DNA from: Holosporaceae bacterium 'Namur' | Lineage (GTDB): Bacteria; Pseudomonadota; Alphaproteobacteria; Rickettsiales; Midichloriaceae | Assembly (NCBI GenBank): GCA_014116815.1 | Contig: JACGYV010000003.1 | Location: 46,354-110,353, forward strand | Direction: 5' to 3' | Length of the DNA stretch: 64,000 nt | In this document: positions 45,687 through 55,531 of the stretch, piece after piece | Position numbering within the stretch: position 1 is the first letter of the stretch | Layout: each line of letters opens with the position of its first letter | Program-made: the position numbers and the translations under genes | Notes under the pieces: model-generated | Told to the model about the DNA's origin: nothing | The model's database searches: none | What the model saw: the letters and a program-made list of their open reading frames with translations, nothing else

Positions 45687-46232
45687 TTGAAAATGAAAGC
45701 ATTTAATTCTTATGACGCAGTGAAGAAGCTAACTGACAGAGGGGTTCCCGAGGATCAGGCAAGCGAAATTATTAATGCCATCATGGTTAGCAAAGAACAT
45801 GATTCGAGTAATGATACAGCTAACAACCAGGGCACAAAAGTAGAGCAGGAGCTCGCTTTAATTAGAAAAGATATTGAAATACTCAGAAGTGAAATAGCTA
45901 CAAAATCCGAGCTCAGTGAAATAAAAACAGAGTTGGTCGAAATTAATTCGGAACTTAAGCAGGATATTGCAAATACCAAATCTGAAATAAAACAGGAAAT
46001 CAATGATTCTATAAATGAACTTAAGCAGGATACCGCAAATACCAAATCTGAGATAAAACAGGAAATAGATGATTCCGCAAGTGAACTTAAACAGGATATC
46101 AGCAGCGCCAAACAAGAGGCCACTGAAGCAAAGCTGGAATTTAAAGAAATCAAAAGAGATCTCTTAAAATGGATCATTCCACTTTTTGTTGCATTTGCAG
46201 TAGTTCTTATTGTTAAGAATTTTCCTATTTAA
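45687..46232 (+). CDS. DUF1640/CCDC90-like coiled-coil protein with C-terminal membrane anchor
   Basis: 181 residues. The start NSYDAVKKLTDRGVPEDQASEIINAI is the typical DUF1640 (MCUR1/CCDC90-like) head. A long coiled coil follows and one transmembrane helix ends it (LKWIIPLFVAFAVVLIV). The coiled coil contains 2.5 copies of a 22-residue unit beginning ELKQD, encoded by exact 66-bp spacing. Mitochondrial relatives are inner-membrane scaffolds. In bacteria the function is unknown. Confidence 0.8.
   Translation: MKMKAFNSYDAVKKLTDRGVPEDQASEIINAIMVSKEHDSSNDTANNQGTKVEQELALIRKDIEILRSEIATKSELSEIKTELVEINSELKQDIANTKSEIKQEINDSINELKQDTANTKSEIKQEIDDSASELKQDISSAKQEATEAKLEFKEIKRDLLKWIIPLFVAFAVVLIVKNFPI
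45951..46082 (+). repeat. Two tandem 66-bp units inside the coiled-coil gene
   Basis: GAACTTAAGCAGGAT begins at 45951 and again at 46017. A third partial copy, GAACTTAAACAGG, starts at 46083. The period is 66 bases, or 22 codons, and keeps the frame, so copy number may change without breaking the gene. Confidence 0.85.
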
Positions 46233-46329
46233 TATTATACCTCTCGCTAATATTCCATTAAGGCAGCTGAAGTTTTATTCAAATAAATATATAAGGTATT
46301 CAATTTAATTTACCGGAGATATAATGCAT

Positions 46330-47571
46330 TTAAGCAAAATTCTGTTTTAGCCAACGAAACAAATTTTTAAATAATCCTTCACTATTTGAACTTCTTAAAC
46401 CGAACGGATCCATGGAATTTTCCGTTTCGGTCAAATGTATTAACATCCCGACAGGTGTTGCAAATGAAACTCCGCTCGCATTTTCCCCTAATCCTTCTAA
46501 TTTTATCGGATAGCCTACCCTTACGGTTTTAGAAAATATATGCCCGACCAACTCTTTCATTCCGGAAAGCTGACAAGCTCCCCCCGTGATAACTATTTTA
46601 TTTCCACCCTGCCTACTCACTCCGCTTTCATCAAGCTTATGCTGGATAATTTCTAAAATCTCTTCAACTCTGGCGCGGATTATTTCAACCAACGTGGTTT
46701 TAGGTACAACATTCATCTCACTGTCATCATCATCAGTTAAAGGAACTTCAATCATTTCCCGCTCATCCGAAGGAGTTATAATAACTCCTCCGTAAAGGTT
46801 TTTTACCCGCTCCGCATTGGTAAAATCAGTGCAAAGTCCTCTTGCAATATCATTAGTAACATTAATCCCACCAAGCGGAACTCCGTCGGTAAAAATTAAA
46901 TTACCTCTACTGAAAACCGAGACCGAGGTACAACTACCGCCGAACTCAATTAAAGTTACTCCCAAATCCATCTCATCGGCAGTTAGACATGCTATACCGC
47001 TTGCATAAGCCGAAGAGATATAACCTTCTACTTCCAGTTGGCATCTTGCCGCACAATTAGCAATATTCAACAATGTGCTTGCCTGCCCGGAGATAATATG
47101 AAAATCACAGGATACTTTATTACCGTACATACCGAGCGGGCTTTCAATCCCCCTGTTCCCGTCAAGCATATAATCATACGGAAATGAATGAATGATCTCT
47201 ATTTCCTGGTCGTTATATTTATCGATCACTTGGAAAAGCAACTTATTTAATATCTTCTCATTTATTTCATGCCCGGTCACCACCATTTCAGATGGCACTC
47301 TATGTGAAATTAAATTATTGGAAGTCATCCCGATGTAAATCTTCTGTATGCTTTCGCCGGCGAGTTTTTCAGCCGCTTCTACCGCGTAAATGATTGATTT
47401 TTCGGTTGCTTTAATATCAGTTATAATTCCGGCTCTAATGCCATGGGAAGCATGATGCCCGACGCCGAGTATTTCTATTCTCCCTTGTGTACCCATTCGA
47501 GCTATAAAACAAACTACCTTAGAGCTCCCGAGATCTAATACAGCCACAATGTTACTTCTTTGTTTAGGCAT
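46330..47571 (-). CDS. ftsA: Cell-division protein FtsA
   Basis: 413 residues, actin-like ATPase. VAVLDLGSSKVVCFIAR at the N-terminus, the SHS2/1C domain, GVTLIEFGGSCTSVSVF (second phosphate site) and IVITGGACQLSGMKELVGHIF (adenosine site) are present. The C-terminal amphipathic helix FRWLKQNF binds the membrane and links FtsZ to it. It comes after ftsQ with a 15-base gap in the usual dcw order ddl-ftsQ-ftsA; ftsZ is not adjacent in this window. Confidence 0.95.
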   Translation of the reverse strand: MPKQRSNIVAVLDLGSSKVVCFIARMGTQGRIEILGVGHHASHGIRAGIITDIKATEKSIIYAVEAAEKLAGESIQKIYIGMTSNNLISHRVPSEMVVTGHEINEKILNKLLFQVIDKYNDQEIEIIHSFPYDYMLDGNRGIESPLGMYGNKVSCDFHIISGQASTLLNIANCAARCQLEVEGYISSAYASGIACLTADEMDLGVTLIEFGGSCTSVSVFSRGNLIFTDGVPLGGINVTNDIARGLCTDFTNAERVKNLYGGVIITPSDEREMIEVPLTDDDDSEMNVVPKTTLVEIIRARVEEILEIIQHKLDESGVSRQGGNKIVITGGACQLSGMKELVGHIFSKTVRVGYPIKLEGLGENASGVSFATPVGMLIHLTETENSMDPFGLRSSNSEGLFKNLFRWLKQNFA

Positions 47572-47586
47572 AGTTTATGCTTCCCG

Positions 47587-48372
47587 TTATCCGTCTTTTG
47601 ATTTGTATTCAATATAAATTTTATCAGGGATGAGCCTTAAATCAATAACACTCAAATCATTATTTTTATATTTAACTATATTTGCAAGAATTTCCAATGA
47701 TTTCTCTACATTAGCTTCCGGTAACTTCACTTGTAAATCTCCTTGTAAGTAAAGATCCCACCTTCTATTACCGATTTTAATAATTGATAATACCCGGTTT
47801 GATAATTTGTTATGAAACAGCATGTCTTGAATAACATGATAATCTTTATTAGCATCTTCTCCTACTATCAGCAAATAACCGGTTTTAAGGCTATTTTCCG
47901 ATACTTTTTCTATAACAAACCCGCTATGGTCAACTAAATAAAACTTTCCTTTATGCCACCAAATCGCACTCGGCACTCTTTCTTTAATTAAGATTTTTAT
48001 TTTTGACGGCAATATCCTACTTAAGCTTGCTCCTTCAATCCAAGGATTGGTTTTAAGCTTTTCTCTAAGAGAGATTAAGTCTATATCAAATATATTTTTT
48101 ACTTCATCTAATTCGGCAGTTCTTAAAACTTGATTATAACTTAGTTTATTTACTCCTAATATTTCAACCTCATCCAAAGTAAAAACTTTCTGTTTTAAAA
48201 ATTTGCTCGGTAAGCTCGGGATATTATCAAAAGCCCCGTGAGGAAAAATGTAATAACCGACTATGCTTAAAAAAACTAAAGTAAAAATCTTCAGCTTAAA
48301 AGTTCTCAGTCTTTGTGCTTTTGCTTTAAGCAAAGTTTGTCGTGATTTAATTTTATAAGTTTGTTGCTTCAT
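47587..48372 (-). CDS. ftsQ: Cell-division protein FtsQ
   Basis: 261 residues. A basic cytoplasmic tail and one membrane helix (LKIFTLVFLSIVGYYIF) precede a POTRA domain (FTLDEVEILGVNKLSYNQVL). The FtsQ beta domain follows (LYLQGDLQVKLPEANVEKSLEIL, then VIDLRLIPDKIYI). It scaffolds FtsL/FtsB recruitment at the divisome. Three bases separate it from ddl. Confidence 0.92.
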   Translation of the reverse strand: MKQQTYKIKSRQTLLKAKAQRLRTFKLKIFTLVFLSIVGYYIFPHGAFDNIPSLPSKFLKQKVFTLDEVEILGVNKLSYNQVLRTAELDEVKNIFDIDLISLREKLKTNPWIEGASLSRILPSKIKILIKERVPSAIWWHKGKFYLVDHSGFVIEKVSENSLKTGYLLIVGEDANKDYHVIQDMLFHNKLSNRVLSIIKIGNRRWDLYLQGDLQVKLPEANVEKSLEILANIVKYKNNDLSVIDLRLIPDKIYIEYKSKDG

Positions 48373-48375
48373 TTT

Positions 48376-49311
48376 TTAATTAATTTCATACTTAGCATCA
48401 CTTATTAACTGCTCCACTAAATCTTTTATAGTTAGGCCGACTCTTAATATCAGATCCGGTACCATTGAATACTTAGTAAGCCCGGGGTGCGTGTTAATCT
48501 CAAGAAAGTATAGTCCTTCGCTACCTTGGTTTTCATTATATCTGAAATCGCATCTGCTTACTGTTCTGCACCCTAGTGCTTCATGTACGACTTCAGCATA
48601 TTTTAATGCTTTTTTATAAACATCTTCCGGAATTTCCGCCGGGAATATATGATCGGTAACCCCCTCGGTATATTTTGCTTCATAATCTAAAAATTTGACT
48701 TTCGGTCTCAGTTCAAGCACACCTAAAGCTCTACCGTTAAAATATGCTACACTCAACTCTTTACCGGGAATAAATTCCTCAATTAAAAGCTGATTCCCAT
48801 ACTTCCAATCTTTATAATCAAACTGGAAATTATCACCTTCTTTTATGATATGCACACCTAAACTTGAACCTTGCTGCACAGGTTTAATTACATACGGTTT
48901 TGGAAATAAACCCTCTTTAGCTTTAGATGCTTCGACTACTTCTTCTAAGGTAACAACTTTTCCGGGCGCAACCTTAATACCCCTGCTTGCTACTATTTCT
49001 CTGGCCATCCTTTTATTAATCCCAATCGCAGAAGCCATAATTCCCGAATGCGTATAAGGGATTTTCATAGTTTCCAATACCCCTACTATAGCGCCGTCTT
49101 CTCCATAAGTTCCGTGTAACGCATTAAACACAACATCAGGTTTGACCTCAGCAAGCTTTATTGCAAAATCTTCTTTCGGATCTATAATACTCACCTTATA
49201 TCCCAGCTCATTTAGAATCTTAACGACTTCTTCGCCTGACATTATGGAAATGTCATGCTCTGCTGATAGCCCGCCCATTAATACTGCTATATGCTTAAAC
49301 TTATTACTCAT
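48376..49311 (-). CDS. ddl: D-alanine--D-alanine ligase
   Basis: 311 residues of the ATP-grasp family. IAVLMGGLSAEHDISIMSG at the start, YGEDGAIVGVLETMKIPYTHSG, KPVQQGSSLGVHII (ATP loop) and FLEINTHPGLTKYSMVP (metal site) are all present. It makes the D-Ala-D-Ala dipeptide for peptidoglycan, so this organism keeps wall precursor synthesis. It overlaps the glutamine-synthetase-like gene by 4 bases and leads into ftsQ-ftsA. Confidence 0.95.
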   Translation of the reverse strand: MSNKFKHIAVLMGGLSAEHDISIMSGEEVVKILNELGYKVSIIDPKEDFAIKLAEVKPDVVFNALHGTYGEDGAIVGVLETMKIPYTHSGIMASAIGINKRMAREIVASRGIKVAPGKVVTLEEVVEASKAKEGLFPKPYVIKPVQQGSSLGVHIIKEGDNFQFDYKDWKYGNQLLIEEFIPGKELSVAYFNGRALGVLELRPKVKFLDYEAKYTEGVTDHIFPAEIPEDVYKKALKYAEVVHEALGCRTVSRCDFRYNENQGSEGLYFLEINTHPGLTKYSMVPDLILRVGLTIKDLVEQLISDAKYEIN

Positions 49312-50183
49312 ATATTTATTTCTTCCCTCTCATAGTATTGGAATTCTTCCAAATAATTTTTGAGCACTCCTTGCTCATAAAAAATATTTTCTGCTTCTTT
49401 TAAATCCTTAGGTAGCAATTGTAAAGCATACTGTTTATCAAATGCATTTCCATAGATTCTTTCATAATACAGATTCTCATTTTTCAAACCATGCAATGCC
49501 CCGATTAATACAAAAGCAATCACTTTTTCAAGCGATGCATTTGCCGAAGGCACTCTAAGTTCAATTCTTCTAAACTCAGGTTTACTATCAGGAACCCTAA
49601 TTGCGGTTGTTCGGTTATTTCCTCCCCAACTAATATTAATTGGAGCCATAAATTTTGCACTAAATCTACTAAAATCTTTCTCGCTCCCAAAAAAATATAT
49701 TCCCTCTCTTATAATATCAAGTATTCCGTATATGCATTTCTTTAATTCGTAACTCTGATGGGTATCAGCTAAAGAAAAAAAATTTCTCTCTTCTTTATTA
49801 AGAAAATTTAGATGTACATGCAGTGAAGAACCATAATCCTCCGGGAACGGCTTCGGGTCAAAATTAACCAAAAAACCGCATGCTTCGGCATAATTCCCTA
49901 AAATGGCTTTCAGTTCTTCCAGGTAAGTTATCAGCACGGGTAGATCAGAAGTGTAGTTTGATTGCACCTCAAATTGCCCCCTTCCCTTCTCTTCTTCAAG
50001 GATTATGTTTTGTTCAGCCAAGAGCTGTCTAAGCAGAGAAGCTTGAGGATGATCAATTTGATTACCTTTTAAATCAGTAAGATAAAACTCAAGTTCAAAA
50101 CCAATTTGAGGAATAAGGTTGAGAGTAGAAAAAAGCTCATCCTGTAAATTAAGAATGAGCTTTTTTAAATTTCCGGTAACCAC
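49308..50183 (-). CDS. Short glutamine-synthetase-like enzyme (catalytic domain only)
   Basis: 291 residues, far shorter than the ~450-470 of GlnA-type enzymes and missing the N-terminal beta-grasp domain. The active-site elements are all in order: the metal Glu pair in GFELEFYLTD, EEEKGRGQFEVQ, PFPEDYGSSLHVHLNF (ammonia/ATP His), WGGNNRTTAIRVP, and RRIELRVPSANA. It should therefore be a working gamma-glutamyl ligase or close relative. The substrate may not be ammonia. The start is GTG at 50183. It is co-directional and overlapping with ddl in the cell-wall/division cluster, which hints at a linked role. Confidence 0.8.
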   Translation of the reverse strand: MVTGNLKKLILNLQDELFSTLNLIPQIGFELEFYLTDLKGNQIDHPQASLLRQLLAEQNIILEEEKGRGQFEVQSNYTSDLPVLITYLEELKAILGNYAEACGFLVNFDPKPFPEDYGSSLHVHLNFLNKEERNFFSLADTHQSYELKKCIYGILDIIREGIYFFGSEKDFSRFSAKFMAPINISWGGNNRTTAIRVPDSKPEFRRIELRVPSANASLEKVIAFVLIGALHGLKNENLYYERIYGNAFDKQYALQLLPKDLKEAENIFYEQGVLKNYLEEFQYYEREEINI

Positions 50184-50186
50184 AAC

Positions 50187-50507
50187 TTATTTTATTTCTG
50201 AATTTATCCAGTCACTTAATGTACTCTTAGGCATAGATCCGACTTTTGTTGCAATATGCTTGCCGTCTTGGAAAAGCATTAACGTCGGTATACCGCGAAC
50301 GCCCATTTTAGTCGGAGTATCCGGATTTTCATCAATATTCATTTTTAATACTTTAACTTGATTCTCAAATTCGGAAGCAATTTCATCAACGATCGGGCTC
50401 AGTTGCCTGCATGGACCACACCATTCCGCCCAAAAATCAACTAAGGCATATCCTTTATGTTCTTTTACTTCTTTTTCAAAAGTTGCATCGGTTACTGAAT
50501 TTGACAT
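50187..50507 (-). CDS. trxA: Thioredoxin
   Basis: 106 residues with the active site WAEWCGPCRQL (Cys30, Cys33) and cis-Pro in RGIPTLMLFQDG. It is the general cytosolic protein-disulfide reductant. An AGGGAC ribosome site precedes ATG 50507. It stands as the first gene of the leftward run that includes the glutamine-synthetase-like gene, ddl, ftsQ and ftsA. Confidence 0.96.
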   Translation of the reverse strand: MSNSVTDATFEKEVKEHKGYALVDFWAEWCGPCRQLSPIVDEIASEFENQVKVLKMNIDENPDTPTKMGVRGIPTLMLFQDGKHIATKVGSMPKSTLSDWINSEIK

Positions 50508-50638
50508 TATTAAGTCCCTATTAATACATTTAAACTGATTAGATGCTATTTTAAATAGGTTATATTGTCAATACGCGCTTGAAAGTATACGAAATAGTGA
50601 TATAAGTTTACAAATCAATATATATATTTTAGAGATTC

Positions 50639-50884
50639 ATGGCTAAAGAAGAATTACTTGAATTTAAAGGAAAAGTAGTAGAACTTTTACCAAATGCGAC
50701 TTTTAGAGTGCTTCTTGAAAACGGGCATGAGATTATTGCTTACACTTCCGGAAAAATGAGAAAAAACAGAATTAGAGTTTTAGCCGGTGATGACGTTACC
50801 GTGGAAATGACTCCTTACGACCTTTCTAAAGGAAGAGTAAAACATAGACATAAAGACGGCATACCTGCTCCTGTTGAGGAATAA
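50639..50884 (+). CDS. infA: Translation initiation factor IF-1
   Basis: 81 residues, OB fold, with [25 protein letters not shown], the [19 protein letters not shown] block and [16 protein letters not shown]. It covers the ribosomal A-site during initiation. It overlaps maf: the stop and next start share TAATG. Confidence 0.96.
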   Translation: MAKEELLEFKGKVVELLPNATFRVLLENGHEIIAYTSGKMRKNRIRVLAGDDVTVEMTPYDLSKGRVKHRHKDGIPAPVEE

Positions 50885-51465
50885 TGCCTAAACTTATCCT
50901 TGCCTCAACCTCACCGAGAAGATTATCTTTGCTTAAGCAAATCGGCTACACACCCGATCTCATCTTCGCCCCCGAGATAGATGAAACTCCTCTCAAAAAA
51001 GAGCTGCCCTCAGCGTTAGTAAAAAGATTATCTTATGAGAAAGCTAAAAAAGCACAAAGCGAGTATGCGGATGATATAATACTTGCAGCTGATACCGTGG
51101 TTGCAAGAGGAAGAAGAGTTATCGGCAAACCTGAAGGAACAGAGGAAGCGCGCACTTTTCTTAATTTTCTCTCAGGTCATAGGCATAGAGCCTATACGGG
51201 AGTTTCAGTGATTTACAAAAAAAAGATAATTACTCAAGTTTCCCATACCACGGTTAAATTCAAAAGAATTTCTGCTGAAGAGTTGGATTTATATGTAGCA
51301 TCCCGGCAGTGGGAAGGAAAGTCAGGCGCCTACTCTATTCAGGGTATGGCCAATATGTTTATAGAATATATCATCGGCTCTGATACGAATGTAATCGGGC
51401 TAAACTTAAATATAGCTTATAAAATCTTAAATTCTTTAGGGTTGAAACCGACGGTCGGCAGCTAA
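50884..51465 (+). CDS. maf: Maf-family nucleoside-triphosphate pyrophosphatase
   Basis: 193 residues with the substrate-binding start ILASTSPRRLSLLKQIG, the middle DIILAADTVVARGRRVIGKP and the end GKSGAYSIQGMANMFIEYIIG. Family members remove non-canonical or modified nucleotides and can delay septation. The infA-maf overlap is common in alphaproteobacteria. Confidence 0.93.
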   Translation: MPKLILASTSPRRLSLLKQIGYTPDLIFAPEIDETPLKKELPSALVKRLSYEKAKKAQSEYADDIILAADTVVARGRRVIGKPEGTEEARTFLNFLSGHRHRAYTGVSVIYKKKIITQVSHTTVKFKRISAEELDLYVASRQWEGKSGAYSIQGMANMFIEYIIGSDTNVIGLNLNIAYKILNSLGLKPTVGS

Positions 51466-51694
51466 AGCATCTAAATATTTATGCTTAACTGCTTAGTTGC
51501 AAAAACACTTAGCTGCAATTCTATACAGAAGATAACTTACATATAAATTATGCTTGGCAATAAAATACAGCCATTCTAGAAGCATACCTTTATGCATATA
51601 ATTAATATGTGCTTATATTTTAATTACATATCTTGTATTAATAACTTAAGATAAAAAAATTACTTAGAAGTTAAATCTTTATTACAATTTAACT

Positions 51695-51895
51695 TTAAGC
51701 TATGATATTTGTATAGATAGTTGAGCATATTGTTGCAATAGATTCTTTTACCCGCCCTTTCCTTTTTATTAAGTTAAATATAAGAAATTGATTAATAACC
51801 TTACCTTTCATAAGTTCATTAATCTCCTCTTCAAGTAGCTCCTGTTCAAAGCGCAATCTTTCTAATTCTTTAAAATACTTTATGTCTTCAATCAT
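51695..51895 (-). CDS. Small DUF465/YdcH-like protein
   Basis: 66 residues forming two helices. The second half reads FLIFNLIKRKGRVKESIATI, which fits the DUF465 pattern (LKKxKLxLKDEI), and the first half has LERLRFEQELLEEEINEL. The function is unknown. No clear ribosome site precedes the ATG. Being short, it remains a probable rather than certain gene. Confidence 0.55.
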   Translation of the reverse strand: MIEDIKYFKELERLRFEQELLEEEINELMKGKVINQFLIFNLIKRKGRVKESIATICSTIYTNIIA

Positions 51896-52261
51896 AAAAA
51901 AACTCTAAAAGCCAGTCAATATTACCATTACAGCATGATCAGCCAAACCCCATATCCTGTATATTTAACAAATTCTTAATAAAAAGTTAACAAAAAAATT
52001 TAAATTTATAAAACCGCATATTTATACAGTCTACAGATCAAGTAAAAATTTTTTAACCCATTTTGGCATTATATCAAAAATAAATAATTATTACAGTTAA
52101 ATTTTACTATTATTTATAACAAATTAATTTTATAGGTTATATTTATTTATCAGACATTAAATAATTTAGAAAAAATTATGAATTTTAAAAACTTGTAAAT
52201 ATTGTGATTTATTACTATTCTATGATGTGTAGTGTTTATTGGTAATTGGAGATAAAATTAA
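51896..52261. other. AT-rich leader region of sucCD
   Basis: 366 bases with no coding frame. Only the ribosome site TTGGAGAT, 10 bases before the sucC ATG, is clear. Promoter boxes cannot be picked reliably in such AT-rich DNA. Confidence 0.5.
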
Positions 52262-53443
52262 ATGAATATTCATGAGTATCAGGCAAAACAAGTGCTTGCA
52301 AAATATGGGGTATCGGTACCGACGGGAGAAGCGGCATTTAGCGTTGAAGAAGCAGTTGCTGCGGCTAACAAGCTAATTCCGGCTGATACTAAAGACAAAG
52401 ATTCTATTTGGGTAGTAAAAGCTCAAATTCATGCAGGCGGCAGAGGCAAAGCAGGTGGCGTCAAGGTTGTAAAAACCATTGAAGATGTAGAAGCGGAAGC
52501 AAAAAGAATGCTTGGCATGACCCTGATCACAAAGCAAACCGGGCCTGAAGGAAAGATGGTGAGAAGGCTTTATATCGAGAAAGGCTCTCATATTAAGAAA
52601 GAATATTACTTATCTTTAGTTCTTGACAGAATGACGGGCGGCTTGGTATTTATCGCATCTACCGAAGGCGGTGTGGAAATTGAAGAAGTGGCTGAAGCTC
52701 ATCCTGAAAAAATTGTAAAAGTTATAGTTGATCCCGCATATGGAATTCAAGATTTCCACCTGAGAAAAATTGCGTTCGGACTGGGCTTCGAAGGTGATAA
52801 AGTTAAGGCTATTTCTAAGCTTGCGAGGAACTTATATAATGCGTTTATCGCAACCGATGCTAATCAAATTGAAATCAACCCGCTTATTGAAACTACGGAC
52901 GGCAACATATTAGCACTTGATGCAAAAATTAACTTTGATGCGAATGCTCTTTACAAGCACCCCGAGATCGCAGAACTCCGCGATGAGTATGAAGAAGATC
53001 CGCTTGAGGTTGAAGCTCATAAAGATGATCTTAACTATATTAAGATGGAAGGGAACATCGGTTGTATGGTAAACGGTGCCGGACTTGCAATGGCTACTAT
53101 GGACATCATTAAGCTTTACGGCGGTTCACCTGCAAACTTTTTAGACGTGGGCGGCGGAGCAACTAAAGAAAAAGTTACTAAAGCTTTTAAATTAATTCTT
53201 TCGGATAAAAACGTAAAAGGCATTTTAGTTAATATTTTCGGCGGAATTATGAGGTGCGACATTATTGCGGAAGGAGTAATTCATGCCGCTAAAGAAGTCG
53301 GGGTGCAGGTGCCTGTAGTGGTAAGGCTTGCAGGCACAAATGCTGATAAAGGCAAAGAAATGCTTTCCTCTTCAGGGCTTGCTTTAATTCCGGCAAATGA
53401 TTTAGCTGACGCAGCTCAAAAAATTGTAAGTGCAATCAAATAA
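52262..53443 (+). CDS. sucC: Succinate--CoA ligase, beta subunit
   Basis: 393 residues, ATP-grasp type. [19 protein letters not shown] at the N-terminus, [40 protein letters not shown] and [14 protein letters not shown] are all in place. With SucD it makes succinate and ATP (or GTP) from succinyl-CoA in the TCA cycle. Its product overlaps with the substrate of HemA (succinyl-CoA). Fifteen bases separate it from sucD. Confidence 0.97.
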   Translation: MNIHEYQAKQVLAKYGVSVPTGEAAFSVEEAVAAANKLIPADTKDKDSIWVVKAQIHAGGRGKAGGVKVVKTIEDVEAEAKRMLGMTLITKQTGPEGKMVRRLYIEKGSHIKKEYYLSLVLDRMTGGLVFIASTEGGVEIEEVAEAHPEKIVKVIVDPAYGIQDFHLRKIAFGLGFEGDKVKAISKLARNLYNAFIATDANQIEINPLIETTDGNILALDAKINFDANALYKHPEIAELRDEYEEDPLEVEAHKDDLNYIKMEGNIGCMVNGAGLAMATMDIIKLYGGSPANFLDVGGGATKEKVTKAFKLILSDKNVKGILVNIFGGIMRCDIIAEGVIHAAKEVGVQVPVVVRLAGTNADKGKEMLSSSGLALIPANDLADAAQKIVSAIK

Positions 53444-53458
53444 TTTAAAGGTTAATAA

Positions 53459-54337
53459 ATGTCTATTCTGGTAAATTCTAATACTAAAGTAATATGCCAA
53501 GGTTTCACCGGAGCACAAGGCACTTTCCATTCCGAGCAAGCAGTTGCGTACGGCACGAAAATGGTTGGTGGTGTTACTCCCGGCAAAGGCGGTACAACAC
53601 ACTTGAACCTTCCGGTATTTAATACCGTGGATGAAGCGGTTAAAAAAACACAAGCTAATGCGTCAGTAATTTATGTCCCGCCCGCATTTGCAGCGGATGC
53701 TATTTTAGAAGCGATTGATGCTCAAGTTGAGCTTATAGTTTGCATCACCGAAGGTATCCCCGTATTAGATATGGTGAGAGTTAAACGTGCATTGGTCGGC
53801 TCGAAGTCCAGGCTTATCGGCCCCAACTGCCCGGGCGTTATCACACCTGATCAATGTAAGATCGGTATTATGCCGGGTTACATTCATAAACCCGGTAAAA
53901 TCGGTATAGTATCAAGATCAGGTACTTTGACTTATGAAGCGGTTGCACAAACCACTGCTGTAAACTTAGGGCAATCCACCTGCGTCGGAATCGGCGGCGA
54001 CCCTGTAAACGGCACTAATTTCGTAGATGTACTTGAGCTTTTTGTGAAGGATGAAGAAACCGAAGCAATCATCATGATCGGTGAAATCGGCGGTACTGCT
54101 GAAGTTGACGGGGCAAACTTTATTAAAGAGTCAAAAACTAAGAAACCGGTAGTCGGGTTTATTGCGGGAATAACTGCTCCTCCCGGTAAAAGAATGGGGC
54201 ACGCGGGTGCAATAGTTTCAGGCGGACAAGATACTGCTGAAAGCAAGATCGAAGCAATGAAAAGTGCAGGTATATTTGTTTCCGAGTCTCCTGCAAGCTT
54301 AGGAACTACAATGCTGGATGCATTAAAATCCAAATAA
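53459..54337 (+). CDS. sucD: Succinate--CoA ligase, alpha subunit
   Basis: 292 residues with the CoA-binding start [44 protein letters not shown] and the phospho-histidine segment [11 protein letters not shown]. It has full length for the family. It is followed by a strong terminator, so sucCD form a two-gene operon. Confidence 0.97.
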   Translation: MSILVNSNTKVICQGFTGAQGTFHSEQAVAYGTKMVGGVTPGKGGTTHLNLPVFNTVDEAVKKTQANASVIYVPPAFAADAILEAIDAQVELIVCITEGIPVLDMVRVKRALVGSKSRLIGPNCPGVITPDQCKIGIMPGYIHKPGKIGIVSRSGTLTYEAVAQTTAVNLGQSTCVGIGGDPVNGTNFVDVLELFVKDEETEAIIMIGEIGGTAEVDGANFIKESKTKKPVVGFIAGITAPPGKRMGHAGAIVSGGQDTAESKIEAMKSAGIFVSESPASLGTTMLDALKSK

Positions 54338-54358
54338 GCTTTATAACTAATTACATTT

Positions 54359-54400
54359 TAAAAGCACTATTAGTTCCGAAAAAGCTAATAGTGCTTTTTT
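54359..54400 (+). terminator. Rho-independent terminator of sucCD
   Basis: AAAAGCACTATTAG and CTAATAGTGCTTTT form a perfect 14-bp stem with an 11-base loop and end in TTTTTT. It starts 22 bases past the sucD stop. Confidence 0.92.
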
Positions 54401-54484
54401 ATCAGAAAAAATTATGTAAGCAAATCTGGAGATAGTAAAAATGATATGTTAGAAATTATTAAAATCAAATCGTGAGTATATATA

Positions 54485-55066
54485 ATGCGTATTATCACCG
54501 GAAAATATAAAAACCGAAAAATACTTACCGCCTTAAAAGGTAGCAATGCTAAAAACTTTAGGCCAAGCACCGAAAAAACTCGAGAGGCTATTTTTAATAT
54601 TATTAATAGCGCAACCTTTGAAATTGAGAATTTTATGGAAAGTGCAAATGTTCTTGATTTATTCTGCGGCTCAGGAGCATTAGGCCTGGAAGCATTATCG
54701 AGAGGTGCTAAATTTGTAACTTTTATTGATAAGGAACCATCTCATATTGCGATATCCAGGCAAAACGCGGAAAATTTTAACGAGCTTACAAACTCTGAAT
54801 TCATAGTCTGCGATGCTACAAAGCTTAAAAGCAACCATAAGAAATATAATTTAATTCTATTAGACCCCCCTTACAATATACCAAACATCATCACCTCTTC
54901 TCTTAAAGCTTTAGAAGAAGGCAATTGGATTGATAAACAGAACTTTATAATTATTGAACACGCCAAAAGAGACAAGTTTGTTTTAAGCTCGAGATATGAA
55001 ATTCTCTCTTCAAAAGTATATGGCTCTTCAGCACTCACAATTTGCAGATTTTTAGGCCATAAGTAA
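54485..55066 (+). CDS. rsmD: 16S rRNA (guanine966-N2)-methyltransferase RsmD
   Basis: 193 residues. RIITGKYKNRKI at the start, RPSTEKTREAIFNII, the SAM motif VLDLFCGSGALGLEALSRGA and the catalytic LILLDPPYNIP are present. It modifies G966 of 16S rRNA on the small subunit. It lies directly upstream of tRNA-Lys, the insertion site of the island. Confidence 0.95.
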   Translation: MRIITGKYKNRKILTALKGSNAKNFRPSTEKTREAIFNIINSATFEIENFMESANVLDLFCGSGALGLEALSRGAKFVTFIDKEPSHIAISRQNAENFNELTNSEFIVCDATKLKSNHKKYNLILLDPPYNIPNIITSSLKALEEGNWIDKQNFIIIEHAKRDKFVLSSRYEILSSKVYGSSALTICRFLGHK

Positions 55067-55120
55067 AAAAATGCTTGTTTTATGTGATAACTATGATATA
55101 TAAATGACCCATGACAGGAT

Positions 55121-55196
55121 GATCCCGTAGCTCAGTTGGTAGAGCAATTGACTTTTAATCAATTGGTCACGCGTTCGAGTCGCGTCGGGATCACCA
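55121..55196 (+). tRNA. tRNA-Lys (anticodon TTT), CCA encoded
   Basis: A 76-base cloverleaf with acceptor GATCCCG / CGGGATC. It has D-loop CTCAGTTGGTAGAG, anticodon stem ATTGA / TCAAT with loop CTTTTAA (anticodon TTT at 55154-55156), and T-loop GTTCGAGTC. It ends ACCA. Its 3' end looks like the attachment site of the element that follows. Confidence 0.97.
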
Positions 55197-55531
55197 CTTA
55201 AAGCCCCGTAAATAGCGCTCTCCAGCCCTTTCTTTTATTTTTTACTCACTAATACTAAAATATTCTTTCCCTACCCTCTTATCTTCGCCCTAACCTATTG
55301 TATTTACGAATATATTAGCAGCTTTTTTCTTCTCATTTTATTGATATCATACTTAGAAACTTTTTCCCTCTTTAGTACACCGTTAGTACACGAAATTATC
55401 CTTTTACACTCTCATTTCGATCTGATTATTTTGTTTTCTAACCACTTTTATAAGCACTTAATTCCGGTTGACTTTGCAAGCCTTTGTACGGTAACACCTA
55501 AATTATAAGCAAAACCCAAACAAGACAAAAA
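55197..55531. other. Gene-free left end of the integrated element
   Basis: 335 bases after tRNA-Lys with no coding frame. It contains the direct repeat TTAGTACAC twice (55372 and 55383) just ahead of the integrase stub. Otherwise nothing is seen. Confidence 0.55.
55372..55391. repeat. Direct repeat TTAGTACAC twice, candidate integrase arm sites
   Basis: TTAGTACAC at 55372-55380 and 55383-55391, an 11-base period. Short direct repeats between a tRNA gene and a tyrosine-integrase start are typical arm-type binding sites. Confidence 0.5.

Noticed and set aside
45755..46177. 140-codon ORF on the minus strand with strong repeats
   Set aside because: It is the antisense of the DUF1640-type coiled-coil gene; the Ser/Leu-rich repeats are just the complement of the 66-bp repeat.
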